Below are positions 9,401 to 17,835 of a DNA stretch of 64,000 nt, piece by piece. The stretch covers positions 124,001 through 188,000 of the forward strand of contig CALRIU020000008.1 of assembly GCA_943362175.1 (NCBI GenBank), read 5' to 3'. The first letter of the stretch is position 1, and each line of letters starts with the position of its first letter. This stretch comes from UBA4416 sp943362175 (GTDB taxonomy: Bacteria > Bacteroidota > Bacteroidia > B-17B0 > Aurantibacillaceae). The notes beneath the pieces are model-generated. The model worked only from the letters and a program-made list of their open reading frames with translations, was not told the origin of the DNA and made no database searches. The translations under genes were made by a program, and so were the position numbers.

Positions 9401-12400
9401 GTGATTCCTACAGGTGGTACGGCCGGTTATTTTTATTCGTGGAACTCGCTGCCGGTGCAGAATACACAAACAGCCTCCGGCTTATGTGTAGGGAATTACA
9501 TTGCTTCTGTCACCGATAGCAAAGGCTGTGTGTCTTTTACAACAGCCACTGTGGTTCAGCCGCCGGTATTGAGTGCTACGGTCACCAATGTGGTCTCGAG
9601 CTGTAATGTCTGTATCGGATCTGCTACTGCCAACGGTGTGGGCGGTACCATGCCTTATACCTTCTTATGGTCGAACGGGCAAACCACACCGGTTGCTACC
9701 AACCTTTGTGTCGGGAACCATACCGTGACGGTGACGGATGCCAGCGGCTGTGTGGCAACAACGACCGTGGACATCGTGCAAACCGTATTGGTGCTGGTAA
9801 CCTCAAATGGTAATACGCTTACCTGCAACGGTGGCTGCACGGGCATTGCCACAGCAAATGCCTCAGGCGGCACCGGCTCTTACAGCTATACCTGGACGCC
9901 GACTTTACAAAGCACGGCCACAGCTACCGCTTTATGTTCGGGAACGTATACCGTGATGGTAGCCGATGCAAACGGATGTTCCAATACGGATCAGATCACC
10001 TTCACCAATCCTCAGGCGATAACACTCAACGTGTCGAAAACAGATGTGACCTGTAACGGTGCCTGTAATGGAACCGGCAGTGCCAGCGCATCTGGAGGCA
10101 CGGGTACCATTAGCTATTTATGGCAGCCCGGAAATATCTCGACGCCTAATATCGGCGGCCTCTGCCCCGGCAGCTATACGGTAACGGCTTCCGATGCCAA
10201 TAACTGTTCGCAAAGCCAGGTGATTACGATTACAGAGTCAAACTCACTCACGGCAACTTTCTCGTTTACCAATCCATCGAGTTGCCCGAGCACCGACGGT
10301 GCCATTACCTTTACCGCCTCGGGTGGTGTGAGCCCTTATACCTTTACCTGGACTCCGGGCCCGTCTACCAATCCATTGATCAACCTGGGCGACGGTACTT
10401 ATGTGCTGACCCTGAGGGATAATAACGGTTGTATCAGGTCATTTACCACTACGCTGAGCGATCCCGCAGGGCCAACCGTTACGGTAAACTCCAGCTCCAT
10501 TGCCTGCTTCGGCTTATGTACCGGCGCGGCCACCTTGTCGATTACCGGTGCGGGACCATTTACGGTTAACTGGCCGGCCATTCCGGGCGGTGGTAATATC
10601 GTGAACAACCTGTGTGCCGGAAATTATGTGGCGCAGGTAACGGATGTAAACTCCTGTGTCACCAATCAGACGGTGAACATCGCACAGCCTGCGCAGCTCA
10701 CATCATCGGGGATTGTGACCAATGCTACCTGTAATTCCGTATGTAGTGCATCCATTAACCTCACCCCTTCGGGCGGCACTCCCGGCTACACCTATTCCTG
10801 GACACCTGCGGGTGGAACAGGGCAGGATCCGGTGAACCTGTGCGCTGCTAATTATTCGGTGGTTATCACGGATGCCAATTCCTGCGCGGTGACCAATACT
10901 TTTGTGATTACACAACCGACGCCGCTTACGCTGAGCTTCAACAAAAAAGATGTGCTCTGTAACGGCGGCTGCACCGGATCGGTCAGGGCGGTTGTGGGAG
11001 GCGCGACAACGCCTTATACATATACCTGGAGCCCTATGGGCTCTTTCCCGGGTTCTAATGTGGATACGATCATCAACCTGTGTACCGGAATTTATACGGT
11101 GACGGCCAGCGATGCCAGCGGCTGTACCATTACCGGTACTGTCAGCATCGGCCAGCCGGCCCTGTTGACGAGCACGCTCAGCAGCAGCAACAACCTTTGC
11201 AGCGGGCAGTGCAATGGTAGTGCCACCCTGACGGTAAGCGGCGGAACAACACCTTATAATTTCTCCTATAATACCGGCCCTGTGACAACGACGTCCGTTG
11301 TGACCGGCTTATGCTCGGGCAGCTATAACGGCATGGTGACAGATGCCAACGGCTGCGTGAGCCAGCATACCTTTGCGATTACGGAGCCATTGCCTATCGT
11401 GGTAACAACTACCGTGACAAATCCTTTATGTAATGCGGCATGTAATGGCAGTATCACCACAACGGTAAACGGCGGTACTCCCGGCTATACTTATAGCTGG
11501 ATCACTGCCGGCGGCACGGCACAAAATCCTACCGGTTTATGCGCGGGCAGTTATACGGTAACGGTAAGGGATGCGAATTTATGTACAGGTGTCGGACTGG
11601 CCACCCTGGTGAATCCTCCGATCCTGAATGCCAATACGTCTTTTACAAATCCTGTGTGCGGTGGTGGCTGCTCGGGTGTGGTGACGGCAAATCCTTCCGG
11701 GGGAACAGCTCCGTTTACCTACTTGTGGGCTTCGCCTACCAATACCAACCAGACGGTGAACGGCCTCTGTGCAGGAAGCTATACCGTGACGGTAACGGAT
11801 GCGCATGCCTGCCAGGCCATGCAAACGGTGAACCTGGTAGCGCCGGTCACAGTTTCTATTAACCCTGCGGTAACGCCTGCAGCCTGTGGTGCCAATAATG
11901 GTTCGATCAATGCCTCGCCTTCTTCCGGCAACCCTCCATTCACCTACCAATGGCTGCCGCCGGTGCCAGCCGCACAGTCTACCTTTACGATTGTCACGGG
12001 CCTCAGTGCCGGCGTGTATACGGTTGTGGTTTCTGATGCCAGCGCCTGTACCATCACCGTCACCATTCCATTAAGTAATTCCAACGGACCTTCATCGGCC
12101 ACCATGAGCTTTACGGATGTTGCCTGTAACAGCCAGTGCAACGGTGCCGCCTCGGTGTCAAACATCCTGGGAGGAACAGCACCTTATTCCGTGTCGTGGG
12201 TGAACCCTGTGGCGACAGGAACTCTGGTGAGCAACCTCTGCCAGGGAAGCTATACGGCGCAGATTGTGGATGCCAACAACTGTGTCCTGTTTCAGCCGGT
12301 GACGATTAACCAGCCTCAGCTGATCGATGATAACGAAGTGCTGAACAGCTCGGCATGTTTCGGCAATTGCAACGGCTCGATTACCCTGAACCCGAGCGGC

Positions 12401-14893
12401 GGCAACGGCGGATATACCTATACCTGGAGCACTGCAGCCACCACATCGGGTGTGACCAATCTTTGCCCTGGAAATTATTCGGTCACGATCAGGGACAGTA
12501 AGAACTGTACGTTTACAGCCAACTACAATCTGCCGGCCCTCACAACGATTACCAGCTCTACGTTTGTAACGAATAATCTCTGCCCTCAGAATTGTGCAGG
12601 AACAGCCCTGGCGACAAGTGTGGCCGGCGGCTTGCCTCCATACACCTTCCATTGGTCTGATCCTTTAGGGCAATCCAATATCCAGGCGGTTGGCTTATGC
12701 AACGGGTCTTATTCCGTGACGATTACCGATGCAAACGGATGCTTCAGCGTGTTGCCTGCAACGATCAGCTCTCCGACACCGGTAACCTTTACACCGAACA
12801 TTACCCAGCCAAGCTGCGATCTGTGCAATGGTTCGGCAACTGTCACCCCAAGCGGCGGAACACCTACGTATTCGCTGGTGTGGAGTAACAGCCAAACGGG
12901 AAATAACATCTCGAATTTATGTGCGGGCGTATACATGGTGAAGATCACCGATGGTAACGGGTGTATCTCCAATACGAATGTGGTCATCAACAGCAGTTCG
13001 GGGATTACAAGCCATTCGGTGACTCAAACGAATATCAGCTGTGCCGGCGTATGTGATGGAAGCGTTACGGTGACGGCTGTAGGTGGTGCTCTGCCGATTA
13101 CCTATAACTGGGTACATAACAATTCGGCCTCGCCAACGCAAAGTGGCTTATGTGCCGGAACGTACTATTGTAATATGACGGATGCCAACGGTTGCTCGAG
13201 AACGGCCAGCGTTGTGATCACACCGGTTTCTTCACTGTTCTTTATTTCGCAGGTGACACAGTCGTCCTGCACGTCGAGCACAGGGTCGGTGACGGTGAAT
13301 GTGCTGGGCGGTACCGGTACGTATACCTATTCATGGTCTCACGGGCCAAGCACCCCAAGTGTGACGGGCCTGGCTCCGGGCAATTATACGCTGACGGTAA
13401 CGGATGGAGCAGGATGTTCCAAAACGCAGGTCTTCTCGATCGGTTCTGTTAACGGCCCGGCCATTACATTTACGAAAAGAGACATCAGCTGCGGCGCTAC
13501 CTGCAACGGTAATATTGCCATTGCGATCAGCGGCGGCACGCCTGCCTATTCTATCCTATGGTCGAACAGCGCCACAACACCAACCATCAGCAACCTTTGC
13601 GCCGGGGCTTACTCGGTAGAGGTGACGGATATGGCCGGCTGTAAAGCGGTGCAGAACTTCTCCTTAAGCACGGTTGCTCCGATCATCTTCAGCGCTCCTG
13701 ATTCGGATAACCCGAAATGCCATAATGATTGCAACGGATCACTCACGGCGATTCCTATCGGAGGTACTTTGCCGTATGTATTCACCTGGACTCCGGGCCC
13801 TGTGAACGGCGCAACAACGAACAGCTTATGCGCCGGAAATTATACGATCAATGTCACCGATCAGAACGGCTGCTCCGCTACCAAAAGCTATTCCCTGGCA
13901 AACCCTCCGGCCCTGGTGATGACAGGAACGGTGACACAGGCAAGCTGTAATAACACGGCTGATGGTGCCATTGATGTGACAGTAACAGGAGGTACTCCGG
14001 CTTATACCTATAGCTGGACCACCGGCGGGCAAACCACGCAGGACCTGAATAATGTGCTTGCGGGAAGCTATACGCTTACGGTGATTGACGGTGGCGGCAC
14101 CGGCTGTATGATCGATACGGTATTTACCCTTAATCCTGCGATTACTGTTACTGCCATTGCAGGGAATGACACGACGTTCTGCCAGAACGGAATGTTGCAG
14201 CTCAACGGTTCTAATTCCAGCAATGGCACGGGCTACCAATGGCTTGAACTGCCTGCCGGCACGGTGATTTCGAATACACTGATCACCACGGTAACGCCGG
14301 CTACAGGAACGAGCACCTATGTGCTGGTAGCGGTGAACGGTGCCTGTACGGATAGCGACACGGTTGTGGTAACGTCTAATCCATTGCCTTTTGTGGATGC
14401 AGGACCTTATGTGGACATGCCGATTTTTTCAACAGCTACGATTGGCGGAAGCCCGACAGCCAACGCCGGAAGCACCTTTACCTGGACACCGGCCTCAGGG
14501 CTTGATAATCCGACTATTTCCAACCCGGTAACTTCCACAACCATCACCACCATTTATACGGTAAGCATTACCGATGTGAACGGCTGTACGAACTCGGACA
14601 CGGTGATGGTGTATGTGTATCCTGAGATCAAAATTCCGAACGGCTTTTCGCCGAACGGCGATGGCAAGAACGATGTGTGGCAGCTCGACATGATCTACCT
14701 GTTCCCGAACAATGAAGTAGAGGTGTATAACCGATGGGGTGAATTGTTGTTCTACTCCAAAGGCTATCCGGTGCCTTTCAACGGGCAGTATAAAGGGCAG
14801 AACCTGCCAGTAGGAACTTATTATTACGTGATCAAGCTGAACCATCCGTCATACCCTGACGCTTATACAGGGCCGTTAACCATATTCAGATAG
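6431..14893 (+). CDS. Giant secreted SprB-like repeat protein with T9SS type B sorting domain
   Basis: This is a 2,820-residue surface protein. I place the start at ATG 6431, not the upstream in-frame ATG 6356, because a signal peptide (LLLSLVLLFSYVLEAQ) begins there. Residues ~20-240 look like a beta-solenoid (opening TLYWVGGSGN). Then come about 30 tandem repeats of ~75 residues with the pattern CNGxCNGxxxxxxxGGTxPYTYxW ... GLCxGxYTVxVTDxxGC ... ITQP, two Ig/PKD-like modules, and a C-terminal gliding-motility-associated (CHU_C) domain from about residue 2733 (FSPNGDGKND, YNRWGE). Known SprB repeat proteins are cell-surface adhesins moved by the gliding machinery. The SprF-like gene 5 nt downstream fits co-secretion. 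Confidence 0.92.
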   Translation: MLKKLLLSLVLLFSYVLEAQTLYWVGGSGNMNDRSHWSLTSGGAVANIVPGPSNDLIFDNNSSTGNFVVNMVGMNSVRSLECRTTNNDLHFIGDRFTTLRCSGDFIFNRRTFYDASSPLIFSNTTTTVHTVNFFGNVIQADVLFENANWNLQSVKVGDSYTLKINKGTYTLNNTSLITGNLEAGADAVLFNSDHSTLQVKNKLFLGSDVSFNSSNLILIANTNTPSLYKVDPNVSFGTAARIVRPAPQACVLTYSFTNLTCNNVCDGTMTFSFAGCLTGPYDLVFNTNATCIPTGTNNISPPVLTLTNLCSCQGNLLDIFVFDGSGFVTSTLSQNMPANPTPINMVFSLPREPNCFGQCNGSVNISLTGGFGPYTVRVDPALPGPTFTVNPFVSTPVNNLCAGVHTFSVSDAGGCSRTFTTTTTEPAPLVPNGTSSSITCNGVCNGSATVTPTGGTSPYTYVWVPAAASSTANTISGLCPGVVTMTVTDTRTCTATYSATIVQPPAITVTVTKTNLICGALCDGTASVSATGGSGVGYTYSWTPNVSTTSSATGLCVGNYTVDVRDNLGCLKTATFAITAPPTLTATPTQTNVLCNGSCTGIININPAGGTGGYTFSWTPLALGTNSIATGLCAGPYSFTVTDAVGCVITKTVSITQPPAAVITIVKADLACNGVCNGSATANITGGTPLYTFTWSPGNPTGQGTASITALCQGNYTLNVRDANNCPSTATTVITQPLPISANVTLTSPTCNGLCNGVINATPSGGSGVYTYTLQPAVGAPIISNPPFNNVCAGSYSLIVRDNLGCTITHTLTLTQPNAISVTLNTTPVNCFNICNASLSTVVNGGTPAYTFTWSTGSNASAISNQCTGNYSVSVSDAQGCQVTASVTITSPPDMTVSITPTNPNCDGQCTGVATATVTGGTPNYTYNWSNGALGSITNNLCAGVYTLTVHDFFGCLKTQNVTITTPPALTLTPVNGTVTCAGACNGTVSVIPTGGTAGYFYSWNSLPVQNTQTASGLCVGNYIASVTDSKGCVSFTTATVVQPPVLSATVTNVVSSCNVCIGSATANGVGGTMPYTFLWSNGQTTPVATNLCVGNHTVTVTDASGCVATTTVDIVQTVLVLVTSNGNTLTCNGGCTGIATANASGGTGSYSYTWTPTLQSTATATALCSGTYTVMVADANGCSNTDQITFTNPQAITLNVSKTDVTCNGACNGTGSASASGGTGTISYLWQPGNISTPNIGGLCPGSYTVTASDANNCSQSQVITITESNSLTATFSFTNPSSCPSTDGAITFTASGGVSPYTFTWTPGPSTNPLINLGDGTYVLTLRDNNGCIRSFTTTLSDPAGPTVTVNSSSIACFGLCTGAATLSITGAGPFTVNWPAIPGGGNIVNNLCAGNYVAQVTDVNSCVTNQTVNIAQPAQLTSSGIVTNATCNSVCSASINLTPSGGTPGYTYSWTPAGGTGQDPVNLCAANYSVVITDANSCAVTNTFVITQPTPLTLSFNKKDVLCNGGCTGSVRAVVGGATTPYTYTWSPMGSFPGSNVDTIINLCTGIYTVTASDASGCTITGTVSIGQPALLTSTLSSSNNLCSGQCNGSATLTVSGGTTPYNFSYNTGPVTTTSVVTGLCSGSYNGMVTDANGCVSQHTFAITEPLPIVVTTTVTNPLCNAACNGSITTTVNGGTPGYTYSWITAGGTAQNPTGLCAGSYTVTVRDANLCTGVGLATLVNPPILNANTSFTNPVCGGGCSGVVTANPSGGTAPFTYLWASPTNTNQTVNGLCAGSYTVTVTDAHACQAMQTVNLVAPVTVSINPAVTPAACGANNGSINASPSSGNPPFTYQWLPPVPAAQSTFTIVTGLSAGVYTVVVSDASACTITVTIPLSNSNGPSSATMSFTDVACNSQCNGAASVSNILGGTAPYSVSWVNPVATGTLVSNLCQGSYTAQIVDANNCVLFQPVTINQPQLIDDNEVLNSSACFGNCNGSITLNPSGGNGGYTYTWSTAATTSGVTNLCPGNYSVTIRDSKNCTFTANYNLPALTTITSSTFVTNNLCPQNCAGTALATSVAGGLPPYTFHWSDPLGQSNIQAVGLCNGSYSVTITDANGCFSVLPATISSPTPVTFTPNITQPSCDLCNGSATVTPSGGTPTYSLVWSNSQTGNNISNLCAGVYMVKITDGNGCISNTNVVINSSSGITSHSVTQTNISCAGVCDGSVTVTAVGGALPITYNWVHNNSASPTQSGLCAGTYYCNMTDANGCSRTASVVITPVSSLFFISQVTQSSCTSSTGSVTVNVLGGTGTYTYSWSHGPSTPSVTGLAPGNYTLTVTDGAGCSKTQVFSIGSVNGPAITFTKRDISCGATCNGNIAIAISGGTPAYSILWSNSATTPTISNLCAGAYSVEVTDMAGCKAVQNFSLSTVAPIIFSAPDSDNPKCHNDCNGSLTAIPIGGTLPYVFTWTPGPVNGATTNSLCAGNYTINVTDQNGCSATKSYSLANPPALVMTGTVTQASCNNTADGAIDVTVTGGTPAYTYSWTTGGQTTQDLNNVLAGSYTLTVIDGGGTGCMIDTVFTLNPAITVTAIAGNDTTFCQNGMLQLNGSNSSNGTGYQWLELPAGTVISNTLITTVTPATGTSTYVLVAVNGACTDSDTVVVTSNPLPFVDAGPYVDMPIFSTATIGGSPTANAGSTFTWTPASGLDNPTISNPVTSTTITTIYTVSITDVNGCTNSDTVMVYVYPEIKIPNGFSPNGDGKNDVWQLDMIYLFPNNEVEVYNRWGELLFYSKGYPVPFNGQYKGQNLPVGTYYYVIKLNHPSYPDAYTGPLTIFR
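7490..14145 (+). repeat. Array of ~30 SprB-like ~75-residue repeats inside the adhesin
   Basis: By eye I count 29 clear repeats after one divergent copy. Nearly all have four cysteines: C1 and C2 in CNGxC, C3 in GLCxG and C4 in the xxGC near the repeat end. Four repeats (starting near 10250, 11850, 13237 and 13918) lack C2 and C3 together but keep C1 and C4. The repeats are diverged at the DNA level, so this is an old array rather than a recent amplification. Confidence 0.88.
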
Positions 14894-14898
14894 AAGAC

Positions 14899-15825
14899 AT
14901 GAAAAGAATTAGATACTTATTAATTGCGTTGATATGTGTGAGCGGTGCTTACGCTCAGCAATTGCCGCAGTACACGCAGTACATGCTCAACGAGATGGCG
15001 ATTAACCCGGCGGTTGCGGGGAAAGATACTTATACGGACGTGCGATCCAACAACCGCTACCAGTGGATCGGGATTACCGATGCGCCGCGAACTTACATGC
15101 TCACGCTGAGTGCGCCCCTGAAAAAACGCAACATGGGGATCGGTACGCACATCTATACGGACATCGTGGGGCCGACACGGCGCATTGGGATCAGCATGGC
15201 CTATGCCTATCATATTAAGCTGACGCAGAAAACACGCCTGTCATTAGGCTTGAGCGCAGGCATACAGCAATGGGGCATCGACGGACATAAGCTCATTCTG
15301 CATGATGAAGGCGACAATAATTTGTTGATCCAATACCAAACGAAAACGGTTCCTGATTTTGGCGCCGGACTTTATGTGCATAATGAAACCTGGTACCTGG
15401 GTTTCAGCGCACCGCAATTGTACCAGAGTCCGATCCATCTCTATAAAAACGGTGATAACAAGGGGACGCTGGTCACTCACTTTTTAATCAATGGTGCCTA
15501 TAAGTTTAAGCTGGGCGATGATTTCAAGCTGGAGCCTTCCGTGATGGTGAAATATGCGAAGCCAGCTCCGGTGAAGTTTGACGGAGGCCTGCGCCTGATC
15601 TACCAGGACCAGATCTGGCTTGGCGCTGCTTACAGGCATAACGATGCGGTGACGGCGCTGGTTGGCTTCCTGTATAAGAATTACCTGATGATCGGCTACT
15701 CCTACGATATCACGACTACCAACCTGAAACGCTACTCTACAGGGACACACGAGCTTATGCTGGGCCTGCGCTTCTCCAAAGCGCAAAGCAAGCACTGGCC
15801 GGATGATTCGCAATCGCAGTTATAA
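14899..15825 (+). CDS. PorP/SprF family type IX secretion membrane protein
   Basis: This 308-residue outer-membrane protein has a signal peptide (LIALICVSGAYAQ) followed by the family opening QLPQYTQYMLNEMAINPAVAG. Alternating strands typical of a small beta-barrel make up the rest. PorP/SprF proteins work with the T9SS; SprF is needed to deliver the adhesin SprB. The 5-nt gap after the SprB-like gene points to a dedicated cargo-partner pair, a common arrangement in the phylum. Only one such pair is seen here; the core T9SS genes are elsewhere. Confidence 0.9.
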   Translation: MKRIRYLLIALICVSGAYAQQLPQYTQYMLNEMAINPAVAGKDTYTDVRSNNRYQWIGITDAPRTYMLTLSAPLKKRNMGIGTHIYTDIVGPTRRIGISMAYAYHIKLTQKTRLSLGLSAGIQQWGIDGHKLILHDEGDNNLLIQYQTKTVPDFGAGLYVHNETWYLGFSAPQLYQSPIHLYKNGDNKGTLVTHFLINGAYKFKLGDDFKLEPSVMVKYAKPAPVKFDGGLRLIYQDQIWLGAAYRHNDAVTALVGFLYKNYLMIGYSYDITTTNLKRYSTGTHELMLGLRFSKAQSKHWPDDSQSQL

Positions 15826-15850
15826 GCACACAAATGAAAAGGTTTAATTC

Positions 15851-15951
15851 TGCGCCAGGGACATGAAGGGGTAGTTCTTTTTGGCGATGCCTCTTTTATC
15901 GCCAAAAAAACCGCAGCGAAGCGGAGCCCGGAATGGCCTGCCCGGGCGCCC
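15851..15951 (+). repeat. Interspersed ~100-bp repeat, copy 1 (TGCGCCAGGG...GCGCCC)
   Basis: It begins TGCGCCAGGGACATG and ends CCTGCCCGGGCGCCC, with an internal hairpin around GGCGAT...ATCGCC. A closely similar copy lies at 25047-25147, and one with the same ends but a different middle at 16873-16983. Read on the minus strand it gives a peptide starting MGARAGH, shared with the other full copy, but I consider that a by-product of the DNA repeat. Confidence 0.8.
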
Positions 15952-16028
15952 ATAAAATATTACCCGTGCAAGGGCAGGCATCATATCTATGTTACACATG
16001 AAGAGTTTGAGCGATCTTCGCGTCGAAC

Positions 16029-16062
16029 TTTGATCGTAAATCCCAATTAAATCTTATTTTTG
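16029..16062 (+). promoter_or_regulatory. Bacteroidota-type promoter for psd
   Basis: TTTG at 16029-16032 and TATTTTTG (TAnnTTTG) at 16055-16062 are separated by 22 bases, within the range reported for the phylum's primary sigma factor. The start codon of psd lies 20 bases downstream. Confidence 0.6.
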
Positions 16063-16082
16063 TTAAAAATTCAAGACATTCT

Positions 16083-16742
16083 ATGAAATTCCATAAAGAA
16101 GGTATTCCCACGTTACTGGTAGCCATTATATTCAGCGCTATTCTGATTATTACCTCCCGTTTATTATTATCGCCTTATCCTATTGCCCATTATTTTTCTT
16201 ATTTATTATCGGCGTTCCTGCTCATTGTGGTGATCCAGTTTTTCCGCCACCCGACGCGCGAGCATACGCTTGGAGAGAACCAGATCATTGCGCCGGCCGA
16301 TGGTAAGGTAGTGGTGATCGAAGAGACCGAAGAATCCGAATATTTTAAGGACAAGCGCATCCAGGTGTCTATTTTTATGTCGCCGATCAATGTGCATGTC
16401 AACCGCTACCCGATCAGCGGGGAGGTGGTGCATGCAAAGCATTTTGAAGGAAAGTTTATGGTAGCCTCGCTGCCGAAAGCCAGCACGGAAAATGAGCGTA
16501 CCAGCATTGTGGTGAAACACCCAACGAATGGTAAATCCATTTTATTCAGGCAGGTGGCCGGTGCCCTGGCACGCCGCATCGTGATGTATAGCAAAGTGGG
16601 CGACAAGGCCACGCAATGCGGTGAGATGGGCTTTATCAAATTCGGATCACGCGTTGATTTGTATCTCCCTTTGGATGCAAAGCTCAAAGTGAAGATCGGT
16701 GATGTGGTAAAAGGCTCACAATCGGTGATCGCCGAGTTTTAA
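16083..16742 (+). CDS. psd: Phosphatidylserine decarboxylase family proenzyme
   Basis: This is a 219-residue membrane-associated enzyme of the short (archaetidyl/phosphatidylserine decarboxylase-related) type. Two N-terminal hydrophobic segments (residues ~10-55) precede the catalytic region. The self-cleavage site that yields the pyruvoyl group is Gly188-Ser189 in FIKFGSRVDLYLP. It makes phosphatidylethanolamine, a main lipid in Bacteroidota. A consensus promoter precedes it and a hairpin terminator follows, so it appears to be a single-gene unit. Confidence 0.88.
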   Translation: MKFHKEGIPTLLVAIIFSAILIITSRLLLSPYPIAHYFSYLLSAFLLIVVIQFFRHPTREHTLGENQIIAPADGKVVVIEETEESEYFKDKRIQVSIFMSPINVHVNRYPISGEVVHAKHFEGKFMVASLPKASTENERTSIVVKHPTNGKSILFRQVAGALARRIVMYSKVGDKATQCGEMGFIKFGSRVDLYLPLDAKLKVKIGDVVKGSQSVIAEF

Positions 16743-16769
16743 CCAGCTATTTTAAAATAGATCCTACTG

Positions 16770-16804
16770 ATTGCCCGGGATATTATATTCCGGGCAATTT
16801 TTTG
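16770..16804 (+). terminator. Rho-independent terminator of psd
   Basis: A 9-bp stem (ATTGCCCGG at 16770-16778, CCGGGCAAT at 16790-16798) with an AT-rich loop is followed by a T-run. It is 28 bases after the psd stop. Confidence 0.8.
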
Positions 16805-16872
16805 TAAGAGGAGGCTTACCATTGAGGCAAATACATCAACGTGTACAGAGCATGTATAGATGTGGTGAATAC

Positions 16873-16983
16873 TGCGCCAGGGGCGGAGCGGCCTGTTTGA
16901 GCTCCTGTGTTTGTCCCGTAGGGCAAACACAGAGCGAGTCGCCCTTCGACAAGCTCAGGGTAAACTGACCCGCCCGGGCGCCC
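16873..16983 (+). repeat. Interspersed repeat, hybrid copy (same ends, different middle)
   Basis: It starts TGCGCCAGGGG and ends CGCCCGGGCGCCC like the copies at 15851 and 25047. The middle is unrelated: it holds a hairpin GTTTGTCCC..GGGCAAAC and one copy of the CCCTTCGAC..GCTCAGGG repeat (16942-16960). The rest of the 16743-17033 gap holds only the psd terminator. Confidence 0.7.
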
Positions 16984-17033
16984 AAAAATGAATCTACTTC
17001 TAAAAGAGAGTAAAGTCATAATGGCGATTAATT

Positions 17034-17831
17034 CTAGTACACGTATTGCTGAATGGTTGAGTTGGGGGTATAGCCCGCACTCTTGCTGTAGAAGCTCTGC
17101 AGCTTATCATTAAATTTTTTTACGTACTGCGAAAACAGCTTGACTTTGTATCCCTTCTGGTAATAAGGAAAGGGTTCGTGAAGCTGAATGTAGTAGCGGT
17201 TTTTCACGATGATGGCAAAATCCTTGAAGCCCGTGCCGCGCTCCTGTGCTTTCGCTGCTTCGGGTTCTGTGAGCAGGCCGAGGGAAGAGCTGTAGAGTGT
17301 TCCCTGCTCGGCAATGAGGTAGAAAGAGGCTTTGCAGACAATGCCGGTATTCACAACCAGGTTGGTGTCGAGGAAAATGCCGTCGAGCTGCTTATGCTTG
17401 ACCGAATCGGACAGATTGGAGTAAAAGAAATACACGGGGCAAAATTTGAAGTTCTGTACATAAGCCCTCATGATCATCTTATTGTCGAGGAAGGTTTCCC
17501 GCTCAATCTGTGTGGCGAGATCGGCTTTGCCGGCGGCTTTCAGCTTGCCGATGGTATTCGCATTCGTTTTTAAGCGTACGAGCAGGGCACCGCCGTTCTT
17601 CAGGGCATTTACCTGTGCCTTGGCAACCTCATCGCGGTAACGTGCAAAGTTTTTGAAGGTGCTGTCGTTATTGTAATCTTTGTATTTCGGAGGCTTTACG
17701 CCTTCGGGCTCTTCCTGGGAGAAGGAGGAGAAGGGCATGGCCAGCAGGCCAATCAGGGCAAGCAGGCTGATCCCTGATTTTTTTGATATAAAAAAAGAGG
17801 CAAGCCTTCGACTTCGCTCAGGCTGACACAT
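17034..17831 (-). CDS. Secreted protein of unknown function
   Basis: This is a 265-residue protein I do not recognise. I choose ATG 17831, the first start after the metG stop; longer versions run back into metG. A hydrophobic signal segment (SLLALIGLLAMPFSSFSQ) lies at about residues 13-32, preceded by CQPERSRRLASF, which is the translation of an interspersed DNA repeat. The mature part is mixed alpha/beta, rich in Lys and Tyr, with cysteines in NFKFCPVYFF and GIVCKAS. It sits 4 bases downstream of metG on the same strand and may be co-transcribed. Confidence 0.7.
   Translation of the reverse strand: MCQPERSRRLASFFISKKSGISLLALIGLLAMPFSSFSQEEPEGVKPPKYKDYNNDSTFKNFARYRDEVAKAQVNALKNGGALLVRLKTNANTIGKLKAAGKADLATQIERETFLDNKMIMRAYVQNFKFCPVYFFYSNLSDSVKHKQLDGIFLDTNLVVNTGIVCKASFYLIAEQGTLYSSSLGLLTEPEAAKAQERGTGFKDFAIIVKNRYYIQLHEPFPYYQKGYKVKLFSQYVKKFNDKLQSFYSKSAGYTPNSTIQQYVY
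17804..17822. repeat. CCTTCGAC..GCTCAGG repeat inside the start of a gene
   Basis: The element reads GCCTTCGACTTCGCTCAGG on the plus strand. Other copies are at 16942-16960, 24932-24951, 50182-50201 and 63562-63581. Here it lies within codons ~3-9 of the secreted-protein gene downstream of metG. Confidence 0.8.
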
Positions 17832-17835
17832 GATT

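Noticed and set aside
7490..14145. Regular repeat spacing considered as a CRISPR-like array
   Set aside because: The unit is ~225 bp, diverged and in frame throughout; it is a protein repeat. No CRISPR array was seen anywhere in the window.
7357..14239. Many open frames on both strands inside the adhesin gene
   Set aside because: They arise from the repetitive, stop-poor sequence and only mirror the repeat period.
15732..15953. Minus-strand reading frame starting MGARAGH, with a similar one at 24946-25149
   Set aside because: Both are translations of the same interspersed DNA repeat and have no domain, so the similarity is at DNA level.
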